A DNA stretch of 18,727 nucleotides, from positions 1 through 18,727 of the forward strand of contig DATFWO010000317.1 of assembly GCA_035259205.1 (NCBI GenBank). The letters run 5' to 3'. This document shows, piece by piece, positions 6,954 through 13,781 of this stretch (the first letter of the stretch is position 1; each line of letters starts with the position of its first letter). The translations under genes were made by a program, and so were the position numbers. Source of the DNA: SG8-41 sp035259205. Lineage in GTDB: Bacteria > Pseudomonadota > Gammaproteobacteria > Burkholderiales > SG8-41. Below the pieces are notes generated by a model that ran no database searches, was not told the DNA's origin, and saw only the letters and a list, made by a program, of their open reading frames with translations.

Positions 6954-8537
6954 ATGAAACCGTACCTGGCATTTTTTCTCTGCGCGACGGCGTTGGCGGC
7001 CGCAACGGGCGCGATCGGCGCCGATACGCCCAAGCACGGAGGGGTGCTCAAGTTCGCCGTGGGCGCCGAACCGCCCAACTACGACTGCCACGCGCAGACT
7101 TCATTCGCGTTCATCCATCCGGTAGCTCCGCACTACAGCACCCTGCTCAAGTTCGACACCGCGAAATACCCCGCGATCAAGGGCGATCTCGCCGAGTCGT
7201 GGAACGTGGCAAAGGACGGGCTCACCTACACGTTCAAGCTCAGGAAGGGCGTCAAGTTCCACGACGGCTCGACCTTTTCCTCAGAGGACATCAAGGCGAC
7301 CTACGAACGCCTGCGCAACCCGCCCCAGGGAGTCCTCTCGATCCGCCAGGCGAGCTATGCCGATATCGCGTCGATCGAGACGCCCGATCCGTTGACAGTG
7401 GTGTTCAAGCTGAAGAAGCCGAATGCATCGATGCTCACCAACTTCGCGAGCCCCTGGGACTGCGTGTATAGCGCAGCCAAGCTGAAGCAGGATCCAAAGT
7501 TCCCCGAACGCAACATCATGGGCACCGGCCCTTTCACCTTCGCCGGGCACGTGGCCGGCTCCCACTGGACGGGCCGCAAGTTCGACGACTATTTCGAGAA
7601 AGGCAAGCCCTACTTGAACGGCTACGTCGCGATCTTCATCAGCGGCGCGCCCATGGTGAACGCGCTCGCCGCGGGTGAAGTGATGGCGGAATTCCGCGGG
7701 CAGTCACCTGCCGACCGCGACCGGCTGGTGAAGGCTCTTGGCGACAAGGCCGTGGTCCAGGAGTCGCCCTGGGTGTGCTCGCTGGTCGTCACGTTCAATA
7801 CCAAGAAGAAGCCCTTCGACGACCCGCGGGTGAGGCGGGCGCTGTCGCTCGGAATCGACCGCTGGGGCGGCGCGCAGGCGCTCTCCCGGGTCGCGCTGGT
7901 GCGCCACGTCGGCGGTATCCTGCGCCCGGGCTACGACCTCGCGGCGAACGAAAAGGATCTGCTCTCCTATCCCGGCTTTTCCAAGGACATCAACGCCTCG
8001 CGCGCGGAGGCGAAGAAGCTCCTGCAGGCGGCGGGCGTGCCGAGCCTCACCTTCACGCTCACCAACCGCAACGTCGCGATGCCGTATACACCAGTCGGGG
8101 TGTTCCTCATCGACCAGTGGCGTCAGATCGGAGTGAACGTCAAGCACGAACAGCTCGAGACCCGCCTGTATCTGGCAGCGCAGCAGCGCGATAACCCGAC
8201 GTTCGACGCCGCGCTCGACTTCAACTGCGACTTCATGGACGAGCCGAACCTGCAACTGCAGAAATACCTTTCGCACGACCGCTCGACGATCAACTACGCG
8301 CAGCAGACCGATCGCACGCTGGACGACCTTTTCGACAAGCAGTCGGGCGAGCTCGACAAGAAGAAGCGTTACGCGATCCTGCGCGAGTTCGAAAAGCGCG
8401 CGCTCGAGCAGGCCTACACCATCCCGACGATCTGGTGGCACCGCATCATCGTCCATCACAAGGCGATGAAGGGCTGGCACATTACGCCGAGCCATTACGT
8501 GGGGCAGGATCTGGCGGATGTGTGGCTGGATCAGTAG
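6954..8537 (+). CDS. ABC transporter substrate-binding protein, family 5 (peptide/nickel type)
   Basis: A 527-residue periplasmic binding protein, the usual size for SBP family 5 (DppA/OppA/NikA-like). It has a signal peptide of about 22 residues ending GAIGA without a lipobox, so it should be soluble in the periplasm. Family hallmarks: GGVLKFAVGAEPPNYDCH near the mature start, LAESWNVAKDGLTYTFKLRKGVKFHDG at about 80-106, and VRRALSLGIDR at about 293-303. A strong AGGAGGAGG ribosome site lies just before the ATG. It is second in the operon, after the fused ATPase and before both permeases. The hairpin arrays on both sides could set its expression apart from its neighbours. The ligand (peptide, opine, nickel chelate, glutathione or other) cannot be read from sequence. 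Confidence 0.94.
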   Translation: MKPYLAFFLCATALAAATGAIGADTPKHGGVLKFAVGAEPPNYDCHAQTSFAFIHPVAPHYSTLLKFDTAKYPAIKGDLAESWNVAKDGLTYTFKLRKGVKFHDGSTFSSEDIKATYERLRNPPQGVLSIRQASYADIASIETPDPLTVVFKLKKPNASMLTNFASPWDCVYSAAKLKQDPKFPERNIMGTGPFTFAGHVAGSHWTGRKFDDYFEKGKPYLNGYVAIFISGAPMVNALAAGEVMAEFRGQSPADRDRLVKALGDKAVVQESPWVCSLVVTFNTKKKPFDDPRVRRALSLGIDRWGGAQALSRVALVRHVGGILRPGYDLAANEKDLLSYPGFSKDINASRAEAKKLLQAAGVPSLTFTLTNRNVAMPYTPVGVFLIDQWRQIGVNVKHEQLETRLYLAAQQRDNPTFDAALDFNCDFMDEPNLQLQKYLSHDRSTINYAQQTDRTLDDLFDKQSGELDKKKRYAILREFEKRALEQAYTIPTIWWHRIIVHHKAMKGWHITPSHYVGQDLADVWLDQ

Positions 8538-8547
8538 CGTTGCAAAA

Positions 8548-8690
8548 GCGTCTCAGATACCACGTCTCAGATAAGTCGTCTCAGATAGTGCGTCCCAGAT
8601 ACGGCGTTGGCGAAGAGGTCTTGCCAGCGACGCTTCATCTGCGACGCCTCACCTGGGACGCTTCACCTGGGACGCCCGACCTAAGACGCG
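8548..8690. repeat. 14-nt inverted tandem array B inside the ABC operon
   Basis: Left arm units: GCGTCTCAGATACC (8548), ACGTCTCAGATAAG (8562), TCGTCTCAGATAGT (8576), GCGTCCCAGATACG (8590) and GCGTTGG (8604). The tip is TGGC (8608-8611) / GCCA (8623-8626) around an 11-nt loop. Right arm units: GCGACGCTTCATCT (8627), GCGACGCCTCACCT (8641), GGGACGCTTCACCT (8655), GGGACGCCCGACCT (8669) and AAGACGCG (8683). The near-perfect register gives a stem of about 60 bp. It ends 10 nt before the next start codon. Confidence 0.94.
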
Positions 8691-8700
8691 TTCCGGACTG

Positions 8701-9660
8701 ATGCTCCGCTTCATCCTCCACCGTATCCTGCTGATGGTTCCGACGCTGCTCGGCGTCGCGGTGCTGGTTTTCTTTCTGCTGCGCCTGATGCCGGGCGATC
8801 CCGTGGCGACCATGCTGCTCGGCGACAGCGGCGCGGCCAACATCTCGCCGGCGGCCATCGCCTCCGAGCGCGCGCGGCTCGGGCTCGACCAGCCGCTTTA
8901 CGTGCAGTTCTTCAAGTGGTTCTGGGGAGTGCTGCACGGCGACTTCGGCTATTCGATGTGGACCGGGCAACCGGTCACCTACGAGATCGGGATCCGGCTC
9001 GAGCTTTCGCTCGAAGTCGCGATTCTCGCGACCATCCTGGCGATCCTGCTCGCCCTGCCCCTGGGCACGCTATCCGCGATCTTCAAGGACACCTGGATCG
9101 ACCAGACGATACGCGTATTTTCGATCGCGGGGCTGGCGGTGCCCTCGTTCTGGCTGGGGATGATCACGATACTGCTGCTGCTCACCTACTTTCACTGGAT
9201 ACCGCCGCTCACCTTCACCCCGCTGTGGCAGAGCCCGTGGGAGAACCTCAGGCAGCTCATCTGGCCCGCGCTGACGGTTGGCTACCGCTACTCCGCGGTG
9301 TCGACGCGCATGATGCGCTCCTCGATCCTGGAAGTGCTGCAGGAGGACTACATCCGGACCGCCCGCGCCAAGGGTGTCATGGAGCGGCTTGTCGTCGCAC
9401 GGCACGCCATGCGCAACGCGATGCTGCCGGTGGTAACGGTGATCGGACTGGAATTCGCGTTTCTGATCGGAGGCCTGGTGGTGACGGAGCAGGTATTCAA
9501 CCTGAACGGCATCGGCAAGCTCTTCGTCCAGGCGGTAGCGCGCAGCGATTTCACCATGATCCAGGCTCTGGTGCTGCTCGTTTCGGTGTTCTTCGTGCTG
9601 ATCAATTTCGTGATCGACATGCTCTACGCTTTTCTCGACCCGAGGATCCGCTACCGCTGA
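8701..9660 (+). CDS. ABC transporter permease, DppB/OppB type
   Basis: A 319-residue inner-membrane permease that forms half of the importer channel. An N-terminal transmembrane segment at about 8-29 is followed by the LMPGDP motif (29-34) typical of DppB/OppB. Further membrane segments lie at about 102-126, 141-163, 240-265 and 288-312. The cytoplasmic coupling (EAA) region is YIRTARAKGVMERLVVARHA (217-236), followed by RNAMLPVVT. It ends in LDPRIRYR, the usual B-subunit tail. No Shine-Dalgarno sequence precedes the ATG; the repeat array reaches to 10 nt before it, so initiation may depend on the hairpin or on an unusual mode. It pairs with the C-type permease downstream. Confidence 0.95.
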   Translation: MLRFILHRILLMVPTLLGVAVLVFFLLRLMPGDPVATMLLGDSGAANISPAAIASERARLGLDQPLYVQFFKWFWGVLHGDFGYSMWTGQPVTYEIGIRLELSLEVAILATILAILLALPLGTLSAIFKDTWIDQTIRVFSIAGLAVPSFWLGMITILLLLTYFHWIPPLTFTPLWQSPWENLRQLIWPALTVGYRYSAVSTRMMRSSILEVLQEDYIRTARAKGVMERLVVARHAMRNAMLPVVTVIGLEFAFLIGGLVVTEQVFNLNGIGKLFVQAVARSDFTMIQALVLLVSVFFVLINFVIDMLYAFLDPRIRYR

Positions 9661-9676
9661 CCGGGTCGAAAAAAAA

Positions 9677-9782
9677 GCGTGATAAGCGATGGGTGATAAG
9701 TGATAAGTGCTTTGCAAATGTCGAGCTGGCGGATTCCGGCTGCGCCGGGAGTATCCATCACTCACCCGTCACCCATCACGCC
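9677..9782. repeat. Heptamer inverted array F between the two permease genes
   Basis: The left arm is CGTGATA, AGCGATG, GGTGATA, AGTGATA, AGTGC (9678 onward). The right arm, 9753-9782, is built from inverted heptamers (ATCACTC, ACCCGTC, ACCCATC, ACGCC). Between them is a compact hairpin around CCGGC-TGC-GCCGG (9736-9748), flanked by GGAT/ATCC. The whole spacer can fold as one stem-loop. Same architecture as the 14-mer arrays, but with period 7. Confidence 0.85.
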
Positions 9783-9794
9783 TTCCCGAGTGCA

Positions 9795-10691
9795 ATGAGC
9801 ACGGCGAACGCTCCAGCAATCACCTATCGGGTGCCCAAGAGGCAGCACCCCGTTCTCCTGTTCATGTCGCAGCAGCCGCTCGGCGCGGCGGGGCTCGTCA
9901 TCATCGTCCTGATGGGCGTGTGCGCCGCCTTCGCTCCGTGGGTCGCCCCGTACGATCCGTTGACGGTGGATTACGGCGCGATGCTTGCGGCGCCGTCCGC
10001 CGCCCACTGGCTGGGCACCGACTCGTTCGGGCGCGACGTGCTCTCCCGCGTCATCTACGGCGCGCGCACCGCGCTCGCGATCGGGTTCATCGCTTCCTTT
10101 ATCGGTTCCACCATGGGCGGGGTGATCGGGGTCGTGTCCGCGTATTGCGGCGGGAAAATCGATCTGGTGATCCAGGGGGTGATGGACGTGCTGCTCTCAT
10201 TCCCGATCATCGTGCTGGCGATCACGGTGGTGGCGATACTGGGCAACTACGTGGTGCTCGGGCTCGACATCAACCTGATCGTTGCGATCGCCATTCCGAT
10301 GCTGCCGCGCGTGGAGCGCGTGGTGCGCGCCTCCGCGCTGGCGGTGCGCGAGCTGCCGTACGTCGACGCGGCACGTGCGGCAGGCTACTCGCATGCTCGC
10401 ATCGTCTTTCGCCACATGATGCCCAACGTGGTCGCGCCGTATCTCATCATGCTGACGGCGTTCGTGGCGCAGGCAATCCTGGCGGAGGCTTCACTTTCCT
10501 TCCTCGGGCTCGGCGTCACGGAGCCCACGCCGTCTTGGGGATTGATGCTGTCGGGCTCCGCCGCGGACTTCTACGAGCAGGCGCCGTGGATGATCGTGTT
10601 TCCCGGGATTGCGATCAGCCTGGGCGTGTTCGCATTCAATCTCTTCGGGGACTCGCTGCGGGACTGGCTGGATCCGAAGATCAAGCTCTAA
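9795..10691 (+). CDS. ABC transporter permease, DppC/OppC type
   Basis: A 298-residue inner-membrane permease, the partner of the B-type subunit. It has the family's cytoplasmic N-terminus, a first membrane segment at about 29-51, then APYDP (51-55) and HWLGTDSFGRDVLSRVIYGAR (71-91), the hallmark of C-type permeases. The EAA loop is DAARAAGYSHARIVFRHMMPN (191-211). Other membrane segments lie at about 92-116, 132-152, 155-171, 213-235 and 265-285. It ends NLFGDSLRDWLDPKIKL. The frame is open far upstream, through the neighbouring permease gene, but ATG 9795 begins the family-like sequence right after the repeat array. No clear ribosome site is seen. Last gene of the importer operon. Confidence 0.95.
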   Translation: MSTANAPAITYRVPKRQHPVLLFMSQQPLGAAGLVIIVLMGVCAAFAPWVAPYDPLTVDYGAMLAAPSAAHWLGTDSFGRDVLSRVIYGARTALAIGFIASFIGSTMGGVIGVVSAYCGGKIDLVIQGVMDVLLSFPIIVLAITVVAILGNYVVLGLDINLIVAIAIPMLPRVERVVRASALAVRELPYVDAARAAGYSHARIVFRHMMPNVVAPYLIMLTAFVAQAILAEASLSFLGLGVTEPTPSWGLMLSGSAADFYEQAPWMIVFPGIAISLGVFAFNLFGDSLRDWLDPKIKL

Positions 10692-10696
10692 CCTCG

Positions 10697-10724
10697 GTGA
10701 CTCGTGACGGGTGACTCGTGCGAG
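10697..10724. repeat. Heptamer repeat GTGACTC after the importer operon
   Basis: Four exact-period heptamers: GTGACTC (10697), GTGACGG (10704), GTGACTC (10711) and GTGCGAG (10718). They begin 5 nt after the stop codon of the C-type permease. No inverted arm is seen before the convergent lipoprotein gene. Confidence 0.8.
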
Positions 10725-10767
10725 AGGTGTTTTGATTGACCTGATGTCGGGGCCTTGACTCGGAGCG

Positions 10768-11559
10768 TTACTGTTTTGCAGTGGTGCGACTCGGCCAGGG
10801 GGAGGGTGAACGGGCAGCGTGTGTCCTCAAGATATCGTTCCAGAATTTACCAATTTCGTCGACCAATTTTCGAAACGCTTCCGATTCGGCTTTCTTCCGC
10901 GCATTGTCAACAGCTTCGGAACTCGACCAGAACGTCGCGCGTTGTTCTTCCATGCTGGTGGATTCCGCCACGCCATAGACGAAGCCTGTCCGCACGTCGA
11001 ACAGCGCCGCGGAAGCAGTTGAAGTCACCTTGGCCTTCTTGTTCGGCAAGAACCCCAAAGTGATGAGCGCCAGGGGGCCGATATCGGTGTTCTCGATGTT
11101 AAACCCCGTATCGAGGGAGTACACCAGCAACAAGTCCGCCTTGAGGGTTGCGGCGCTCTGCCTTAGGTCTTTTGCAGACGTGAGTTTCTCTGGTAAGAGC
11201 ATCCGGTTCATGAGCGCCAACCCGGCTACTTGCGGAAGTTTGGCAAGCGTGTCGTAGCTTGCCTCGGGCTCCACGTCTCGCGTTGTAACCACGCAGTACC
11301 GCCCTGAGCCGTAACAGCGGTTGCCTTGGGAGTAATAGCCAGAGGCCTGAACCCTCACCACCGCCACGCGTGCCGGAAAGGGCGCAGCCGGCTCTAGCTT
11401 CAGTAGCTCCGCGATATCGGGATCGGCCTTGAAGAGGGTTTCAATGTTGACGCCTCCCCCCGGCGTCAAATAGGTCGCACAACCCGCCGCAGCCACAAGC
11501 AGGATTGCGCAGAATGATCTTGGGGCCCACAAACCGATGAGGTTCCGTGCTGCGACCAT
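10768..11559 (-). CDS. Predicted outer- or inner-membrane lipoprotein, unknown function
   Basis: A 263-residue protein with a lipoprotein signal: basic N-terminus, hydrophobic 16-25, and a VAAAGC lipobox with Cys27 as the lipidation site. The +2 residue is Ala, which favours outer-membrane sorting by the usual rule. A GGAGGAG ribosome site 4 nt upstream fixes the start. The mature part starts with a likely linker (TPGGG), then a mixed alpha/beta region (VAVVRVQASGYYSQGNR) with a Cys pair in NRCYGSGRYCVV. A helical C-terminus rich in Ala/Glu/Lys (about 215-245) follows. I do not recognise the family. It is divergent from the DUF6502-type gene, and the shared spacer carries tandem palindromes that could control both. 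Confidence 0.8.
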   Translation of the reverse strand: MVAARNLIGLWAPRSFCAILLVAAAGCATYLTPGGGVNIETLFKADPDIAELLKLEPAAPFPARVAVVRVQASGYYSQGNRCYGSGRYCVVTTRDVEPEASYDTLAKLPQVAGLALMNRMLLPEKLTSAKDLRQSAATLKADLLLVYSLDTGFNIENTDIGPLALITLGFLPNKKAKVTSTASAALFDVRTGFVYGVAESTSMEEQRATFWSSSEAVDNARKKAESEAFRKLVDEIGKFWNDILRTHAARSPSPWPSRTTAKQ

Positions 11560-11590
11560 GTGCTCCTCCGATTAGTCGAGTTTTACAATC

Positions 11591-11631
11591 GTGGGAAAAT
11601 AATCCCACATATGATGGGACAATATTCCCAA
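11591..11631. promoter_or_regulatory. Tandem operator-like palindromes TGGGA-N6-TCCCA
   Basis: Site 1 is GTGGGA-AAATAA-TCCCAC (11591-11608, perfect 6-bp arms). Site 2 is TGGGA-CAATAT-TCCCA (11615-11630). The centres are 23 bp apart, about two helical turns, and both have AT-rich 6-nt cores. They sit between divergent start codons at 11559 and 11706. A TATGAT -10-like hexamer (11610-11615) lies between the two sites on the plus strand, without a good -35. This is the layout of a repressor or activator bound cooperatively to two dimers' worth of DNA. The binding protein is unknown; the adjacent helix-turn-helix protein is the first candidate. Confidence 0.65.
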
Positions 11632-11705
11632 ATGTGAGACTTGTCAAGAGCACGATTCCCAGCTGGTCGTGTTAGCCTTTGGGAGAACGACTGGAGTATT
11701 GAAAG

Positions 11706-12524
11706 ATGATTTCCAAGAACATCACGCAGGCATTGAGCGATGCGGCGCAGAACGTGCTTCGCCCGCTGGTGCGGGTAATGCTGCGCAACGGCATTCCATA
11801 TGGGGTTTTCGCCGACATTGCACGACACGTCTACGTGGAAATCGGAGAGAAAGATTTCGCGCTGCCCGGCAAGAAGCAAACCGTGTCGCGCATATCGACG
11901 ATCACGGGCCTGACGCGGAAAGAGGTCACGCGCATCCAGGCAGCCGAAACGGTGAATCGAGCAGCCCACAGCGAGCGCTACCACCGGCCGGCCCGGGTGA
12001 TCGGCGGCTGGGTGCGTGACAAGGCTTATCACGACCGGAAGGGGCGACCTGCCGATCTGCCGGTGGAGGGTGAAACCGGAAGTTTTTCGGCGCTGGTGCG
12101 CGATTTCAGCGGCGATATTCCGCCGCGTGCTATTGCCGACGAGTTGGCGCGCGTGGGCGCAATAGAGATCCTTCCAAACGGTAATGTACGTCTACTGACC
12201 CGGGCTTATATCCCGCGCGGCGACCAAGTCGAGAAGATCGGGATCCTTGGCGAGGACGTGGCTGATCTGATCCGAACCATTGATCACAATCTGACCTGTG
12301 CACCGGGCCAGGCGTACTTTCAGCGCCGGGTGAGTTACGACAACATCCCCCGGGAGATGATGACGGCGCTTACTAAGAAGATCGCGCGCAAGGCACAGTC
12401 ATGTCTTGAGTCGCTGGACCGTCTGCTTGGCGCGGCCGATCGGGATCGCAATCCCGCCGTTAAAGGGACTGGTCGGGTGCGCACTGGCGTTGGAATCTAT
12501 TACTTCGAGGATCGTGCCGAATGA
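11706..12524 (+). CDS. DUF6502-type protein with predicted winged helix-turn-helix
   Basis: A 272-residue cytoplasmic protein. Its N-terminal half matches my memory of the DUF6502 family: LRPLVRVMLRNGIPYGVFADIARHVYVEI (18-46), then LPGKKQTVSRISTITGLTRKEVTRI (53-77). The latter reads as a helix-turn-helix of the kind where TVSRISTITGL enters DNA and RKEV starts the next helix. The C-terminal half (about 170-255) includes DLIRTIDHNL and a long helix KKIARKAQSCLESLDRLL. A role as a transcription regulator is inferred, not known. GGAG lies 9 nt before the ATG. Its TGA overlaps the ATG of the next lipoprotein gene (ATGA), so the two are translationally coupled. The palindromes upstream suggest autoregulation. 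Confidence 0.8.
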   Translation: MISKNITQALSDAAQNVLRPLVRVMLRNGIPYGVFADIARHVYVEIGEKDFALPGKKQTVSRISTITGLTRKEVTRIQAAETVNRAAHSERYHRPARVIGGWVRDKAYHDRKGRPADLPVEGETGSFSALVRDFSGDIPPRAIADELARVGAIEILPNGNVRLLTRAYIPRGDQVEKIGILGEDVADLIRTIDHNLTCAPGQAYFQRRVSYDNIPREMMTALTKKIARKAQSCLESLDRLLGAADRDRNPAVKGTGRVRTGVGIYYFEDRAE

Positions 12525-12730
12525 TAACGAGAGCGCACTGTCGCATTCTGTTCATGATCACGATATGTGTTGCCATCGTGTCGATTGCCGGCTGTGCCGC
12601 CAATCCCCGCAGTGACGGTGGAATCGTGGGCACGGGAAATAGCGTGGATTGCCAAACCCAGATGAAAAAAAGCGCGCCGCCCGAACCTTTGCCGGAAGAG
12701 TGCAAGACCCTGGGCGGGGCGTCACGCTAG
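12521..12730 (+). CDS. Small lipoprotein coupled to the DUF6502-type gene
   Basis: A 69-residue protein with a hydrophobic signal (about 9-23) and a lipobox SIAGC with Cys25 as the lipidation site. The mature part is only about 45 residues: Gly-rich DGGIVGTGN, two further cysteines (Cys43 and Cys60 by my count) and a Pro/Glu-rich stretch. The GGIxGTG pattern recalls the N-terminus of some DUF5666 proteins found near DUF6502 genes; this is a recollection, not verified, and here no DUF5666 domain follows. Its start overlaps the upstream stop as ATGA, so expression depends on the regulator-like gene. Function unknown. Confidence 0.7.
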   Translation: MITRAHCRILFMITICVAIVSIAGCAANPRSDGGIVGTGNSVDCQTQMKKSAPPEPLPEECKTLGGASR

Positions 12731-12732
12731 AG

Positions 12733-12756
12733 TCCACGATTCACGAATCAGCTTCT
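12733..12756. repeat. Weak heptamer tract after the small lipoprotein
   Basis: CACGATT, CACGAAT and CAGC follow the stop codon region at period 7. This is the weakest of the spacer tracts. The rest of the 200-nt spacer to 12932 holds no gene I can support. Confidence 0.35.
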
Positions 12757-12932
12757 TCACGCTCCGGCATACGCCCGCTTGAGCTTTCGATATCGAGTTT
12801 CTTCATCTGCACAGCGCCGCCATCGCTCCTTGCGATTTTTCGAGATCGCGGCCGGTCATCATCTCGCTCAGCGCTTGCTTGCGCGAGCTCGTTAGACACG
12901 CCCAAAATCGGGACAGTGGTGAAACATGCGGG

Positions 12933-13286
12933 CTAGGCGTGGCTATCGAATTCTTTGCGGTACGCAATCCCGTTCGCGTCGAGCCAATCCTTCACGGCGT
13001 AGTAATCCTGGAAACGCTCGCGCATGAGCTTGAAAATACCGGGCGCTCCACTATTGTAGGAGCGCTCGGCGTTGGCTTGGAGCAATGCGAGAATCCGGGC
13101 CTTGTCTTCCGCTGCGATATGCAGCAGGAATGCGACATCGCTCCCAAAGCTGCGCTCGGCCTTCTCGCTGTGATCGTATAGCTCGACGATGAGCGAGCCG
13201 TCCGGACCGCTGTAAAGAAACGTAGCCGTGCCGGGCAATCCGCCCGTTAGCTTCACTGCGTCAGGCCCGGGACCTTGCGTGTACAT
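12933..13286 (-). CDS. Hypothetical cytoplasmic protein
   Basis: A 117-residue protein without signal peptide or membrane segment. The middle and end look like a real fold: hydrophobic strands (TATFLYSGPDGSLIVELYD), a helix DKARILALLQANAERSY, and a C-terminal part FKLMRERFQDYYAVKDWLDANGIAYRKEF with regular amphipathic spacing. I do not recognise a family. No good ribosome site precedes ATG 13286, so the true start may be further in. It is the last of five leftward genes and follows the DUF1992 gene with a 51-nt spacer made of heptamer repeats. Confidence 0.6.
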   Translation of the reverse strand: MYTQGPGPDAVKLTGGLPGTATFLYSGPDGSLIVELYDHSEKAERSFGSDVAFLLHIAAEDKARILALLQANAERSYNSGAPGIFKLMRERFQDYYAVKDWLDANGIAYRKEFDSHA

Positions 13287-13300
13287 TTTCGCGCAGCTAG

Positions 13301-13335
13301 CCAGAACCCTGAAACTTGAAACCAGAAACCACTCT
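13301..13335. repeat. Heptamer repeat CCAGAAA/CTTGAAA
   Basis: Units CCAGAAC (13301), CCTGAAA (13308), CTTGAAA (13315), CCAGAAA (13322) and CCACTCT (13329) at exact period 7. They fill the spacer between the DUF1992 gene and the small downstream gene. Confidence 0.75.
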
Positions 13336-13337
13336 CT

Positions 13338-13715
13338 CTAGTCGCTAAGCTTAGACCGGCGCCGCCGCTCTAGCACAGCGGCTAGTTCTTCGTAGTAGGC
13401 CGATTCGACGGGCAAGTTGCCACGGCCGGCGCGCGCGAGGAGGAAGTTGATGCGCGCGAGGAGTCGCGAGCGGCCGTCTTCGTCCTCGACGGTTTGCAGC
13501 AACTGTTCGAGTTTGTGGATTTCGCCGGAGGTTTCCAGCTCGGGCGGAAGGAAGCCGGAATTCTTCAGCAACCGGTAGGCTACGCGCAGCTCTTCCGGCA
13601 CCAGCGCATCGCTATCGAGGTCGAGCGGCAAACCGGCGCCGGGCAGATCGTCGAACTCGCCATCCGCCAGCGCCTGGCGGATGCGCCGTTCGGCTAGGTC
13701 GTCGAGCAGGCTCAT
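13338..13715 (-). CDS. DUF1992 / DnaJ-homologue subfamily C member 28-type conserved domain protein
   Basis: A 125-residue protein with the conserved DUF1992 opening: LDDLAERRIRQALADGEFDDLPGAGLPLDLD (4-34), followed by VPEELRVAYRLLKNSGFLPPELE. E. coli YhdN is a member of this family. The molecular role is unknown; the domain is often annotated as DnaJ-related in eukaryotic proteins. The second half is helical, with a likely coiled-coil stretch (EIHKLEQLLQTVEDEDGRSRLLARINFLLAR). Length is normal. No clear ribosome site precedes ATG 13715, because the spacer up to 11 nt before it is repeat sequence. It lies downstream of the enolase-superfamily gene. Confidence 0.88.
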   Translation of the reverse strand: MSLLDDLAERRIRQALADGEFDDLPGAGLPLDLDSDALVPEELRVAYRLLKNSGFLPPELETSGEIHKLEQLLQTVEDEDGRSRLLARINFLLARAGRGNLPVESAYYEELAAVLERRRRSKLSD

Positions 13716-13726
13716 GGGTCGGGACT

Positions 13727-13781
13727 AGTAACCAGTGACGGGTGACGACGGACGGGTGACGAGTGTCGAGAGCCAGTCACG
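13727..13781. repeat. Heptamer repeat GTGACGG overlapping a stop codon
   Basis: Units AGTAACC (13727), AGTGACG (13734), GGTGACG (13741), ACGGACG (13748), GGTGACG (13755), AGTGTCG (13762), AGAGCC (13769, 6 nt) and AGTCACG (13775). The last unit includes the minus-strand stop codon of the enolase-superfamily gene (13777-13779). The other end lies 11 nt before the DUF1992 start codon. Confidence 0.82.
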
